The position numbers were made by a program, and so were the translations under genes. A stretch of DNA of 64,000 nt from Solibacillus ferritrahens (GTDB lineage Bacteria > Bacillota > Bacilli > Bacillales_A > Planococcaceae), in assembly GCF_037027585.1 (NCBI RefSeq), contig NZ_JAXCLE010000005.1:1-64000 (forward strand), read 5' to 3'. Positions within the stretch are counted from its first letter, which is position 1, and each line of letters begins with the position of its first letter. Below, piece after piece: positions 8,351 through 17,003 of the stretch. The notes under the pieces were generated by a model, which saw only the letters and a program-made list of their open reading frames with translations, had not been told where the DNA came from and ran no database searches.

Positions 8351-9744
8351 ACGAAGAATGTGGCGTATTTGGCATTTGGGGCAACCAAGATGCAGCCCAC
8401 TTAAGTTATTACGGTTTACACGCGTTGCAACATCGTGGACAAGAGGGAGCTGGTATCGTCACAACAGACGGTACTCAGCTTCAGGCTGTCCGTGGTGAAG
8501 GTCTTGTAAATGACGTGTTCAATGAAGATAAGTTACGTAAAGTTGTAGGGCATGCAGCAATTGCACATGTACGTTACGCAACTGCAGGCGGGAAAGGGCT
8601 GGAAAATGTTCAGCCACTATTGTTCCGGTCTTCAACAGGCTCACTAGCGATTGCACATAATGGTAACTTGGTGAATGCCACTCATTTAAAGCAATTTTTA
8701 GAGCGCTCTGGTAGTATTTTTAATTCTACATCTGATACAGAAGTAGTTGTTCATTTAATAAAAAAATCAAAGCATTCACCTTTCCGAGCGAAAATAAAGG
8801 AAGCTTTATCTTTATTAAAAGGAGCATTTTCAATAATTTTGCTGACAAATGATCAGATGATTGTGGCAAGAGACCGTAATGGTTTACGTCCGCTTTCATT
8901 AGGCAAGTTGGGCGATGCATACGTTGTTGCTTCTGAAACTTGCGCATTTGACTTAATTGGTGCGGAATACATTCGTGAAGTAGAGCCGGGAGAATTGTTG
9001 ATTATTTCTAATAATGGTCTTGAAGTAGATAGCTATGTCGAAAAAGATAAACGAACTATGTGTGCAATGGAATATGTGTATCTAGCACGTCCCGATTCTA
9101 ATATTGATGATGTTAATGTTCATATGGCTCGTAAACGTATGGGGAAAGAGCTTGCAAAAGAATGTGCTCATATTGAAGCGGATGTTATTACAGGGGTACC
9201 TGATTCATCCATTTCAGCGGCAATTGGCTTTTCTGAAGAAAGCGGAATTCCATATGAGCTTGGATTAATTAAGAACAGATATGTTGGACGTACATTTATC
9301 CAGCCTACTCAGGAGTTACGTGAGCGCGGTGTAAAGATGAAACTTTCACCTGTCGTACAAGTTGTTAAAGGAAAGCGTGTCATAATGGTTGACGATTCTA
9401 TCGTACGCGGTACAACGTCTAAACGTATTGTTCGCATGCTAAAAGAAGCGGGCGCAGCTGAAGTACATGTCGTAATCTCTTCACCACCGATGACAGATCC
9501 ATGCTATTACGGTATTGATACATCGACTCATGAGGAGCTCATTGCATCGAACCATAGTGTCGAGGAAATTCGTGAAGCAATTGAGGCGGATTCACTCACG
9601 TTTTTATCATTAGAAGGAATGGTACGTGCAACAAATCGTCCGTTTGAAGATGAAAATGGGGGTCTTTGCTTAGCGTGCTTTACAGGGAAATATCCGACAG
9701 AAATTTTCCCTGATACAGTATTGCCGCATGAAAAAGACTGTTAG
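8326..9744 (+). CDS. purF: Amidophosphoribosyltransferase PurF
   Basis: Commits PRPP to purine synthesis by forming phosphoribosylamine. The start at 8326 gives MLAEIRGLNEE followed by Cys12, the same 11-residue propeptide plus N-terminal nucleophile as the B. subtilis enzyme, and GGAAAGGAG lies 6 bases upstream. The PRPP-binding motif VIMVDDSIVRGTTS is present. Cysteines in TMCAMEY, DPCYYG and GGLCLACF fit the four ligands of the 4Fe-4S cluster seen in Bacillus PurF. The 472 residues are typical. Feedback inhibition by nucleotides is expected from the family. Confidence 0.97.
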   Translation: MLAEIRGLNEECGVFGIWGNQDAAHLSYYGLHALQHRGQEGAGIVTTDGTQLQAVRGEGLVNDVFNEDKLRKVVGHAAIAHVRYATAGGKGLENVQPLLFRSSTGSLAIAHNGNLVNATHLKQFLERSGSIFNSTSDTEVVVHLIKKSKHSPFRAKIKEALSLLKGAFSIILLTNDQMIVARDRNGLRPLSLGKLGDAYVVASETCAFDLIGAEYIREVEPGELLIISNNGLEVDSYVEKDKRTMCAMEYVYLARPDSNIDDVNVHMARKRMGKELAKECAHIEADVITGVPDSSISAAIGFSEESGIPYELGLIKNRYVGRTFIQPTQELRERGVKMKLSPVVQVVKGKRVIMVDDSIVRGTTSKRIVRMLKEAGAAEVHVVISSPPMTDPCYYGIDTSTHEELIASNHSVEEIREAIEADSLTFLSLEGMVRATNRPFEDENGGLCLACFTGKYPTEIFPDTVLPHEKDC

Positions 9745-9767
9745 AAATCAAGGAGGAGCATGGCATT

Positions 9768-10823
9768 ATGTCAAAAGCATATGAGCAAGCAGGCGTTAAT
9801 ATAGAAGCAGGATATGAAGCAGTTAAGCGTATGAAGTCACATGTAGAGCGTACGAATCGTCTAGGTGTGATGGGGACATTCGGTGGTTTTGGCGGTATGT
9901 TTGATTTATCTGCACTGAACTTAAAAGAACCAGTTCTTATTTCAGGGACAGACGGGGTTGGGACAAAGCTAAAGCTGGCATTCATGGTTGATAAGCACGA
10001 TACAATCGGTGTTGACTGTGTGGCAATGTGTGTAAATGATATTGTAGCCCAAGGTGCAGAGCCGCTTTATTTCCTCGACTATGTCGCTGTAGGAAAAGCA
10101 GTACCAGAAAAAATTGAGCAAATTGTTAAAGGGGTAGCAGATGGTTGTGTTCAGTCTGGTGCAGCTTTAATCGGTGGAGAGACTGCTGAAATGCCAGGTC
10201 TATATGAAGAGGACGAATATGACTTGGCTGGGTTTGCTGTAGGTGCCTGTGAGAAAGCAGATATCATTACAGGTGAGAAAATTACAGAAGGTGACGTATT
10301 AATTGGTCTAGCTTCTAGTGGTGTGCATTCAAATGGTTATTCATTAGTACGCAAAATTGTATTTGCAGATAATAATTTTGCGGTAGACGCTGTTGTTGAA
10401 GGTTATGAAGATCTTGGTCCAATCGGAGAAGCACTTTTAGTTCCTACAAAGCTATATGCAAAGCCTGTATTAGCGGCACTTAAATCTGCAGATGTACATG
10501 GCTGTGCACATGTTACAGGTGGAGGCTTCTATGAAAATCTACCACGTATGATGCCTGCAGGTTTAGCAACGCAAATTGACTTAGGTACTTGGCCGGTATT
10601 ACGTATCTTTGATTTCTTGAAAGAAAAAGGTGCATTAGCGGACAAAGATTTATATAACGTGTTTAATATGGGGATTGGTTTTGTCATTGCCGTACCAGCA
10701 AGTGAAGCAGAAAAAGTAATCGCTGCAGTAGAGGCAGAAGGTGAAAAAGCTTACAAAATCGGTCATGTTGTAAAAGGGGAAGGCGTTATTTTCAACGGTG
10801 AGCATGACGGGAGTTTAGTGTAA
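9768..10823 (+). CDS. purM: AIR synthetase PurM
   Basis: Phosphoribosylformylglycinamidine cyclo-ligase, converting FGAM to AIR with ATP. It has LISGTDGVGTKLKLA near residue 65, GGETAEMPGLY and the glycine-rich VTGGGFYENLPR, all typical of the PurM fold. The 351 residues are normal. An AAGGAGG RBS lies 8-9 bases before the ATG. Its TAA overlaps the purN ATG (TAATG). Confidence 0.97.
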   Translation: MSKAYEQAGVNIEAGYEAVKRMKSHVERTNRLGVMGTFGGFGGMFDLSALNLKEPVLISGTDGVGTKLKLAFMVDKHDTIGVDCVAMCVNDIVAQGAEPLYFLDYVAVGKAVPEKIEQIVKGVADGCVQSGAALIGGETAEMPGLYEEDEYDLAGFAVGACEKADIITGEKITEGDVLIGLASSGVHSNGYSLVRKIVFADNNFAVDAVVEGYEDLGPIGEALLVPTKLYAKPVLAALKSADVHGCAHVTGGGFYENLPRMMPAGLATQIDLGTWPVLRIFDFLKEKGALADKDLYNVFNMGIGFVIAVPASEAEKVIAAVEAEGEKAYKIGHVVKGEGVIFNGEHDGSLV

Positions 10824-11389
10824 TGACAACGAAAATTGCCGTTTTTGCATCAGGAAGTGGCAGTAATTTTCAAGCGCTTGCTGAAAGTATTGCTAACGGA
10901 AAGCTTAATGCCGAAATCGGGCTTGTTGTAACAGACAAGCCTGGTGCCTACGTTGTCAAACGTGCACAAAGTTTAAATATTCCAGTAGCAGAGTTAGCAC
11001 CAAAAAGCTTTGAAGATAAAGCTGCCTATGAAGCAAAAATTGTTAAATTACTAAAAGAAAAAAAGATTGAATGGGTCATTTTAGCGGGGTATATGCGCCT
11101 GATCGGTGAAACGCTTTTATCGGCTTATGAAAATCGTATTATTAATATCCATCCATCCTTACTGCCATCATTTCCAGGAAAAGATGCTATAGGTCAAGCG
11201 ATGGAGCACGGTGTGAAAATTACAGGCGTTACCGTACACTACGTAGATGCGGGAATGGATACAGGTAAAATTATTGCACAGGGTGCCGTTGATGTTGTAG
11301 AGGGTGACCGTGAAGCAACAGAAAATCGTATCCATAAATTAGAACATTTACTTTATACAAAAACATTACAACAGTTATTTGAATCGTAA
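10823..11389 (+). CDS. purN: GAR formyltransferase PurN
   Basis: Transfers the formyl group of 10-formyl-THF to GAR. The motif HPSLLPSFPGKDA and the following VTVHYVDAGMDTG contain the catalytic Asn-His-Asp arrangement (with NIHPS). The 188 residues match PurN. Its start overlaps the purM stop by one base. Confidence 0.96.
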   Translation: MTTKIAVFASGSGSNFQALAESIANGKLNAEIGLVVTDKPGAYVVKRAQSLNIPVAELAPKSFEDKAAYEAKIVKLLKEKKIEWVILAGYMRLIGETLLSAYENRIINIHPSLLPSFPGKDAIGQAMEHGVKITGVTVHYVDAGMDTGKIIAQGAVDVVEGDREATENRIHKLEHLLYTKTLQQLFES

Positions 11390-11456
11390 TTTCGCCTGGG
11401 CCGCTCCTGTGAGGGCACTGCTCACCGAAAAAAATGAAAAATTGGAGGACCTAATC
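11390..11456 (+). other. GC-rich spacer with small hairpin before purH
   Basis: This gap is longer and more GC-rich than the others in the operon. It contains GTGAG/CTCAC inverted repeats (about 11409-11426). An open frame continues through it from 11379, but the purH start at 11457 has the RBS. Confidence 0.4.
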
Positions 11457-12992
11457 GTGACGAAACGTGCACTTATTAGTGTTTCAGATAAAAATGGTAT
11501 TTTAGAATTTGCAAAAGAATTAGTAGCACTTGGCTATGAAGTACTTTCAACTGGAGGTACAAAAAATTTACTACAAGAAAACAATGTACCAGTTACCGCA
11601 GTTGATGAAGTAACAAAGTTTCCAGAGATTTTGGATGGACGTGTAAAAACGTTAAACCCTATGATTCACGGCGGTCTTCTTGGTAAATTTGATGAGCCAA
11701 GTCATGTTGCACAAATGGAAGAACACGGCATTGAGCCAATCGAAATTGTTTGTGTAAACCTTTATCCATTCGTAGAAACGATTTCAAAGCCTAATGTTAC
11801 TTGGGATGATGCGATAGAAAATATCGATATCGGAGGTCCAACAATGCTGCGTTCAGCAGCAAAAAATCATGATTATGTAACAGTAATCGTAGATAGCAAC
11901 GACTATACTGCAGTACTTGAAGAATTAAAGGCAGATGGCAAAACAACATTAGAAACACGTCGTCGTTTAGCAGCAAAAGTTTTCCGTCATACTGCTGCAT
12001 ATGATTCGTATATTTCAAATCATTTAACAACAGCAATCGGGGAAGAGTTCCCTGAAAACTTAACGCTAACTTATGAACTAAAGCAAACATTGCGCTATGG
12101 TGAAAACCCTCACCAAAAGGCTGCTTTCTATGCAAAACGCCTAGGTTCGGATTTCTCGATTGCCTACGCGACACAATTGCACGGAAAAGAATTGTCATAC
12201 AACAATATTCAGGACGCAAATGCTGCACTTCAAATTGTAAAAGAGTTTGAGATGCCGGCTGCTGTAGCTGTGAAGCATATGAATCCATGTGGTGTTGGTA
12301 CAGGTGAAACAATCGAAGAAGCATTTAATAAAGCATATGAGGCAGATTCAACTTCAATTTTCGGTGGCATTATTGCATTAAATAAAGAAGTGGACGAAGC
12401 AACTGCTGAAAAATTATCTCGTATTTTCCTGGAAATCATTATTGCACCTTCATTCTCTAAAGAAGCACTACATATTTTAACGCAAAAGAAAAATATTCGC
12501 TTAGTAACAATTGATTTTGCACAAGAGAAGCAGGACCAATTCAATGTTGTAGCGGTTGAAGGTGGTTTACTCGTTCAGGAACCAGACCGTTTCGGCTTTG
12601 AAGAAGCAGATATTAAAGTCGTAACAGATCGTGAACCGACAGAGGAAGAATGGGAAGCATTAAAGCTTGGATGGTCAGTAGTAAAGCATGTAAAATCCAA
12701 TGCGATTGTTGTTACGGACAAGCAAATGACGTTAGGTGTGGGCGCGGGGCAAATGAACCGTGTTGGAGCAGCTAAAATTGCATTTGAACAAGCTGGTGAA
12801 AAAGCACAAGGCGCGGCATTGGCATCGGATGCATTTTTCCCAATGGGAGATACAGTAGAAGCAGCAGCAAAAGCTGGCATCAAGGCAATCATTCAACCAG
12901 GCGGCTCGATTAAAGACCAAGAATCCATCGATGCTGCAAACAAATATGGTATCGCAATGGTATTTACAGGTGTACGTCATTTCAAACACTAA
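11457..12992 (+). CDS. purH: Bifunctional AICAR transformylase / IMP cyclohydrolase PurH
   Basis: Performs the last two steps to IMP. The N-terminal IMP cyclohydrolase domain begins TKRALISVSDK and contains STGGT. The C-terminal AICAR transformylase domain holds AVKHMNPCG and QPGGSIKDQESIDAA. The GTG at 11457 is chosen because TTGGAGGA lies about 8 bases upstream and gives 511 residues, the usual length; the open frame extends 26 codons further upstream. No terminator directly follows purH. Confidence 0.96.
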   Translation: MTKRALISVSDKNGILEFAKELVALGYEVLSTGGTKNLLQENNVPVTAVDEVTKFPEILDGRVKTLNPMIHGGLLGKFDEPSHVAQMEEHGIEPIEIVCVNLYPFVETISKPNVTWDDAIENIDIGGPTMLRSAAKNHDYVTVIVDSNDYTAVLEELKADGKTTLETRRRLAAKVFRHTAAYDSYISNHLTTAIGEEFPENLTLTYELKQTLRYGENPHQKAAFYAKRLGSDFSIAYATQLHGKELSYNNIQDANAALQIVKEFEMPAAVAVKHMNPCGVGTGETIEEAFNKAYEADSTSIFGGIIALNKEVDEATAEKLSRIFLEIIIAPSFSKEALHILTQKKNIRLVTIDFAQEKQDQFNVVAVEGGLLVQEPDRFGFEEADIKVVTDREPTEEEWEALKLGWSVVKHVKSNAIVVTDKQMTLGVGAGQMNRVGAAKIAFEQAGEKAQGAALASDAFFPMGDTVEAAAKAGIKAIIQPGGSIKDQESIDAANKYGIAMVFTGVRHFKH

Positions 12993-13036
12993 TTTGTAAC
13001 TTTATGTTTAAAACATTATATTCCATTTAATTTTAG

Positions 13037-13065
13037 TAGAGAAAATTGCGGATTTTCGTTATAAT
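13037..13065 (+). promoter_or_regulatory. Candidate promoter before the hairpin array
   Basis: TAGAGA (13037-13042), a 17-bp spacer and a perfect TATAAT (13060-13065). The -35 matches four of six consensus positions. The predicted start is near 13072, just before the first hairpin. Confidence 0.5.
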
Positions 13066-13071
13066 AGAATA

Positions 13072-13359
13072 AAGTTTCGCTAATGTTCTGGCCGGACGTT
13101 AGCAGAAGCGTTTGCAAATGCTTTATTCATTCTTCTTTCTGGCTGGGAGAGGGATGAATAAGACGATTGAGCGATTCTTGGCCGGGTCCTCATCGTAAAA
13201 TAATTTATTAATAATGCATCGACTTTGGTCGGGAGATGCATTGTTAATAATAAAATGATCATTAATTGTAACAAGCACAGCACTACTTTTGGTCGGGTAT
13301 CGCAGTGCGAATGACCATTAATGAAAAACGCTCGCCTAAAATTTGGCGGGCGTTTTTTT
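13072..13359 (+). ncRNA. Array of five hairpins with a shared GGYYGG loop (novel RNA candidate)
   Basis: Five successive inverted repeats have unrelated stems but nearly the same apical loop. Hairpin 1: stem 13079-13086/13096-13103, loop TCTGGCCGG. Hairpin 2: stem 13123-13137/13147-13161, loop TCTGGCTGG. Hairpin 3: 13163-13175/13186-13196, loop TCTTGGCCGG. Hairpin 4: 16-bp stem 13205-13220/13235-13250, loop containing CTTTGGTCGG. Hairpin 5: outer stem 13254-13263/13310-13319, inner GCAC/GTGC, loop TTTTGGTCGG. A terminator closes the array. Different stems that keep pairing while the loop stays constant point to a structured RNA. It could be an independent small RNA or a 3'UTR/leader element between purH and purD. 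The plus strand is favoured by the promoter-like sequence and terminator. I do not recognise the family. Confidence 0.6.
13324..13359 (+). terminator. Terminator at the end of the hairpin array
   Basis: AACGCTCGCC pairs with GGCGGGCGTT (13327-13336 with 13345-13354, one G-U pair) and is followed by T residues to 13359. It separates purH and the array from purD. Confidence 0.88.
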
Positions 13360-13383
13360 ATATAATTTTTTACTTCAAGCCCA

Positions 13384-13465
13384 TTGATTTCCGTTTCGGT
13401 GGACGCTTTCTGCGGGCAGGGTCTAAGCCTGTAGTCTCAGGAGTCGCCGCCTGCACTACAATCAA
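13384..13465. repeat. Bacillales-type imperfect palindromic intergenic repeat
   Basis: The element begins TTGATTTCCGTTTCGGTGGA and ends GTCGCCGCCTGCACTACAAT plus CAA. The ends are inverted (TTGATT/AATCAA) and the middle is GC-rich compared with its surroundings. Very similar short elements are scattered between genes in many Bacillus and related genomes. Recognition is from memory of that pattern; copy number in this genome cannot be seen from one window. Confidence 0.6.
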
Positions 13466-13514
13466 CTAGTTATACCTAATAAACTAAACTATTCATTTTA
13501 AAGGAGAGCTCATC

Positions 13515-14765
13515 ATGAACATTCTTGTAATTGGTAGTGGCGGTCGTGAACATGCAATCGCTAAACAATTTAACAACGCACCATCTGTAGAAAAGGTTTT
13601 CGTAGCACCAGGTAATGATGGAATGAGGCAGGACGCAGAAGTCGTAGCAATCGATGCATTAGATTTTGCGGCACTTGCACTATTCGCCAAAGAAAATGAT
13701 ATCGCTCTAACTTTTGTAGGACCGGAACAGCCATTGGCAGAAGGAATTGTCGATTACTTCAATGAGCAAGGCTTAGTTATTTTTGGTCCAACTAAGGCCG
13801 CAGCAAAAATTGAAGGCTCTAAGTCTTATGCAAAAGATATTATGAACAAATATCAAATTCCGACAGCTGCACACGAAACGTTTACAGAAGCAGATAAAGC
13901 AGTTGCCTACATTAAAAAGCAAGGCGCCCCAATTGTTATTAAAGCAGATGGTTTAGCAGCTGGTAAAGGTGTTATTGTAGCGATGGAAGAACAGGAAGCA
14001 ATTGAAGCAGTTGAGGATATGATCGGCAACCAGCGCTTTGATGATTCATCGTCGCGCGTAGTGATTGAAGAGTATCTGGATGGCGAAGAATTCAGCTTTA
14101 TGAGCTTCGTACATAAAGAAAAAATTTATCCAATGGTTATTGCTCAAGATCATAAACGTGCATATGATGGCGACCGAGGTCCGAATACCGGAGGAATGGG
14201 TGCTTATTCACCGGTTCCACAAATATCTGAGGATGTAGTAAAGGTTGCTTATGATACAATCGTTCAACCGACTGTACAAGCAATGGAGACAGAAGGTGTA
14301 TCGTTTACAGGCATTTTGTATGCAGGATTAATTTTAACAGCAAAAGGTCCAAAGGTTATCGAATTTAATGCACGCTTTGGCGACCCGGAAACACAAGTTG
14401 TTCTTCCACGTATGGCATCTGACTTTGGTGAATTTATGATTAGCTTAATGAATGAAAAGCCGTTTGAGTTAAAGTGGAAAGATGAAGTGATGTTAGGGGT
14501 TGTAATAGCTGCTGAAGGCTATCCAGGCGATGTAGAAAAAGGAAATGCATTACCAGAGCTGTCCGATATTGACTTGCCAGTGTTCCATGCAGGCACAAAA
14601 TTTGAAGATGGTCAATTTGTTGGTAATGGAGGGCGAGTGCTTTTAGTTGCCGCTGAAGCCGCAACATTAAAAGAAGCACAGGAAAAGGTCTATACAGAGC
14701 TCGCGAAAAAGCAATGGTCAAACTTCTTCTTCCGTCAGGATATTGGTTGGAGAACATTTAAATAA
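13515..14765 (+). CDS. purD: Phosphoribosylamine-glycine ligase PurD
   Basis: ATP-grasp ligase producing GAR from phosphoribosylamine and glycine. MNILVIGSGGREHAIA at the N-terminus, GPNTGGMGAYSP in the ATP-grasp domain and EFNARFGDPETQ are PurD signatures. The 416 residues are typical. AAAGGAGAG lies 8 bases before the ATG. In B. subtilis purD follows purH directly; here a 522-bp interval with an RNA-like array, terminator and repeat separates them, so purD expression may be set separately. No strong promoter is visible between 13360 and 13500. Confidence 0.96.
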   Translation: MNILVIGSGGREHAIAKQFNNAPSVEKVFVAPGNDGMRQDAEVVAIDALDFAALALFAKENDIALTFVGPEQPLAEGIVDYFNEQGLVIFGPTKAAAKIEGSKSYAKDIMNKYQIPTAAHETFTEADKAVAYIKKQGAPIVIKADGLAAGKGVIVAMEEQEAIEAVEDMIGNQRFDDSSSRVVIEEYLDGEEFSFMSFVHKEKIYPMVIAQDHKRAYDGDRGPNTGGMGAYSPVPQISEDVVKVAYDTIVQPTVQAMETEGVSFTGILYAGLILTAKGPKVIEFNARFGDPETQVVLPRMASDFGEFMISLMNEKPFELKWKDEVMLGVVIAAEGYPGDVEKGNALPELSDIDLPVFHAGTKFEDGQFVGNGGRVLLVAAEAATLKEAQEKVYTELAKKQWSNFFFRQDIGWRTFK

Positions 14766-14771
14766 TAATGG

Positions 14772-14814
14772 AGCTGTGCTAATGGTCAAATTGACTTTTA
14801 ACACAGCTTTTTTT
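14772..14814 (+). terminator. Terminator after purD
   Basis: AGCTGTG (14772-14778) pairs with CACAGCT (14802-14808), with an inner GTCAA/TTGAC helix, and is followed by TTTTTTT. Confidence 0.85.
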
Positions 14815-14831
14815 CGGGATTATTTTAAGGA

Positions 14832-15062
14832 TTAATCATTAACTGGCATCATTTCATTCATTTGTTCGGAATTGGCCATTGCAACTACAGGACAATATTG
14901 ATAATAACCTTCCGCGACCTTCATTGAACCGGCGAGAATCATCATACGTCCAACTGTACATTGAGGTTTACGGGCAATTCTACCGACACCGAATGCAGTC
15001 ATAGCTACACCACACATCATACGTACAAAAGCATTTGTTTCAGAAATATTAGGGTTTAACAT
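14832..15062 (-). CDS. Small DUF2892 (YgaP-like transmembrane) protein
   Basis: A 76-residue protein that starts MLNPNISETNAFVRMMCGVA. It has two short hydrophobic stretches (about residues 14-28 and 36-50) and a CTVGRMMILAGSMKVAEGYYQYCPV tail pattern, split here by the membrane segments. This matches the DUF2892 family of small inner-membrane proteins of unknown function. A strong AAAGGAGGAG lies just before the ATG. It is convergent with purD and divergent from the adenine-deaminase-like gene. Two conserved cysteines (residues about 35 and 57) are visible. Confidence 0.7.
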   Translation of the reverse strand: MLNPNISETNAFVRMMCGVAMTAFGVGRIARKPQCTVGRMMILAGSMKVAEGYYQYCPVVAMANSEQMNEMMPVND

Positions 15063-15252
15063 TAATAGCTCCTCCTTTTATTAGAAAATTTAAAAAATTA
15101 TTCTGGAAACACTTTGCTTTATAAAAGTGCTATGATACGATTAATTCACAAAAGGAATATTGTAGCAAAAGCCTACATAAAGCAAAATATAATAGATTTA
15201 GTATGGTTTTTCCTAATGAAAAGATACTAAATTTTTGGGGGGAGTGTTTAAA

Positions 15253-16983
15253 ATGCCAGAAATAAACTGGAAGTTAAATAATATTCGAAAGCATGTAGGT
15301 ATCATTGATGGGCATGACGCTCCAAACCTGGTTTTAAGGAATGCAAAATATTTGCATAGTATACTTAAAACCTGGGTTTCCGGTAATATTTGGATTAGCG
15401 ATGACCGTATTGTTTATGTAGGAAATCAAATGCCCATAAATCTTAATGGAACGGAAATTTTAGATTTATCAGGAAAGATTGTTGTACCGGGGTATATTGA
15501 GCCCCATGTGCACCCATTTCAATTATATAATCCTCATAGTTTTGCAGAGTTTTGTGCTCAATCAGGAACGACAGCATTTATTTCCGATAATATGACATTT
15601 GTCTCTTTATTTGAAAACAAGAAAGCGTTTTCTTTGATGGACGAGCTTGCAAAATTGCCATTCTCCTTTTATTGGTGGAGTCGCTTTGATTCACAGACAG
15701 AGCTTGAGAACGAAGGGGAGCTTTATTCGAATGCCTCGGTAATGGAATGGCTGGAACGTCATGACGTATTGCTTGGTGGAGAACTTACAGGATGGCCACG
15801 GGTAATGCACGGGGATAATCAAATGCTGTACTGGATTCAGAATGCCAAACATAAAGGGAAAAAGATTGAAGGACATTTACCAGGTGCTTCAGAAAAAACA
15901 TTAGCAAAAATGAGATTATTCGGTGTAGATGGTGATCACGAATCAATGACAATAGAAGATATTGAAGCACGTTTACTTCATGGATATGCAGTTACACTTC
16001 GCTATTCGTCAATTCGCCCGGATTTACCTCAACTTTTAAAAGCAGTCGTTGATAAAGGCTATGAAATATTTGATCATTTAATGATGACAACAGATGGTTC
16101 TACACCAAGCTTCCATGAAGACGGTGTGATAGATAAATGTATTCGTGCAGCACTCGAAGCAGGAGTACGTCCGGTAGACGCGTATAATATGGCAAGTTAT
16201 AACGTAGCCCGTTATTATAATATGACCAATTTACATGGACTCATTGCTACAGGACGCTATGCGAATTTAAATGTTCTAACAGATGAGTATTCACCAACAC
16301 CTGAAGCAGTACTTTCAAAAGGTGTATGGTTAAAGCGTAATCATCAAGATACTAAGGTATTTCCATCCGTGGATTTGTCCGTTTTTGAGAGTTTGCAAAT
16401 AGATTTTGATTTACATGAATCTGATTTTCAGTTTTCAATGCCTATAGGAATTGAAATGGTAAATGATGTGATAACAAAGCCATATAGTATAAAAAATCAC
16501 GGATATAATATCTCATTATTTACTGAACATGACGAAAGCTATTTAATACTCGTAGACCGTAAAGGGAAATGGCGTATTAATACAATGATTAAAGGCTTTG
16601 CTACACATGTAAAAGGTTTTGCCTCCTCGTATTCAAATACGGGTGATATTATATTAATCGGAAAATCGATGCATGATATGCAGCATGCATTTAATGAATT
16701 AAAGAAAATGAATGGCGGTATTGTGCTTGTTGAAGATGGACAAGTTGTCACAAGCATACCGTTAAAGTTATCAGGTGCTGTGTATGATGGGGCAGTGGGA
16801 GATTTAATTCCGCTTGAACTAGCATTAAAAAGTGCATTAAAAAAACGTGGTTATAGTCATTCAGATGCGATTTATACATTACTATTTTTACAATCAACGC
16901 ATTTGCCATATATTCGAATTACACCACGAGGCATTTTTGATGTCATGAAAAATACGGTCATGTTACCAGCTGTGATGCGATAG
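15253..16983 (+). CDS. yerA: Adenine deaminase-like amidohydrolase (YerA)
   Basis: Amidohydrolase-superfamily protein of 576 residues resembling adenine deaminase and B. subtilis YerA, which occupies the same position. The N-terminal composite domain leads to PGYIEPHVHP, which carries the HxH metal site, and GELTGWP and GHLPGAS give further metal-site Glu and His. HLMMTTDGSTP provides the aspartate. The ATG at 15253 follows GGGGGGAGTG by 7 bases; an upstream TTG at 15235 lies inside that RBS region. Purine salvage (adenine to hypoxanthine) is the family role, but YerA-type proteins are divergent and the substrate is not certain. Confidence 0.8.
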   Translation: MPEINWKLNNIRKHVGIIDGHDAPNLVLRNAKYLHSILKTWVSGNIWISDDRIVYVGNQMPINLNGTEILDLSGKIVVPGYIEPHVHPFQLYNPHSFAEFCAQSGTTAFISDNMTFVSLFENKKAFSLMDELAKLPFSFYWWSRFDSQTELENEGELYSNASVMEWLERHDVLLGGELTGWPRVMHGDNQMLYWIQNAKHKGKKIEGHLPGASEKTLAKMRLFGVDGDHESMTIEDIEARLLHGYAVTLRYSSIRPDLPQLLKAVVDKGYEIFDHLMMTTDGSTPSFHEDGVIDKCIRAALEAGVRPVDAYNMASYNVARYYNMTNLHGLIATGRYANLNVLTDEYSPTPEAVLSKGVWLKRNHQDTKVFPSVDLSVFESLQIDFDLHESDFQFSMPIGIEMVNDVITKPYSIKNHGYNISLFTEHDESYLILVDRKGKWRINTMIKGFATHVKGFASSYSNTGDIILIGKSMHDMQHAFNELKKMNGGIVLVEDGQVVTSIPLKLSGAVYDGAVGDLIPLELALKSALKKRGYSHSDAIYTLLFLQSTHLPYIRITPRGIFDVMKNTVMLPAVMR

Positions 16984-17003
16984 ATGAAATGAGAGGAGTT
17001 AGC

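Noticed and set aside
13072..13359. CRISPR-like array or ZTP (pfl) riboswitch
   Set aside because: Repeats share only the loop, with no equal-length spacers; none of the conserved pfl core sequences is present.
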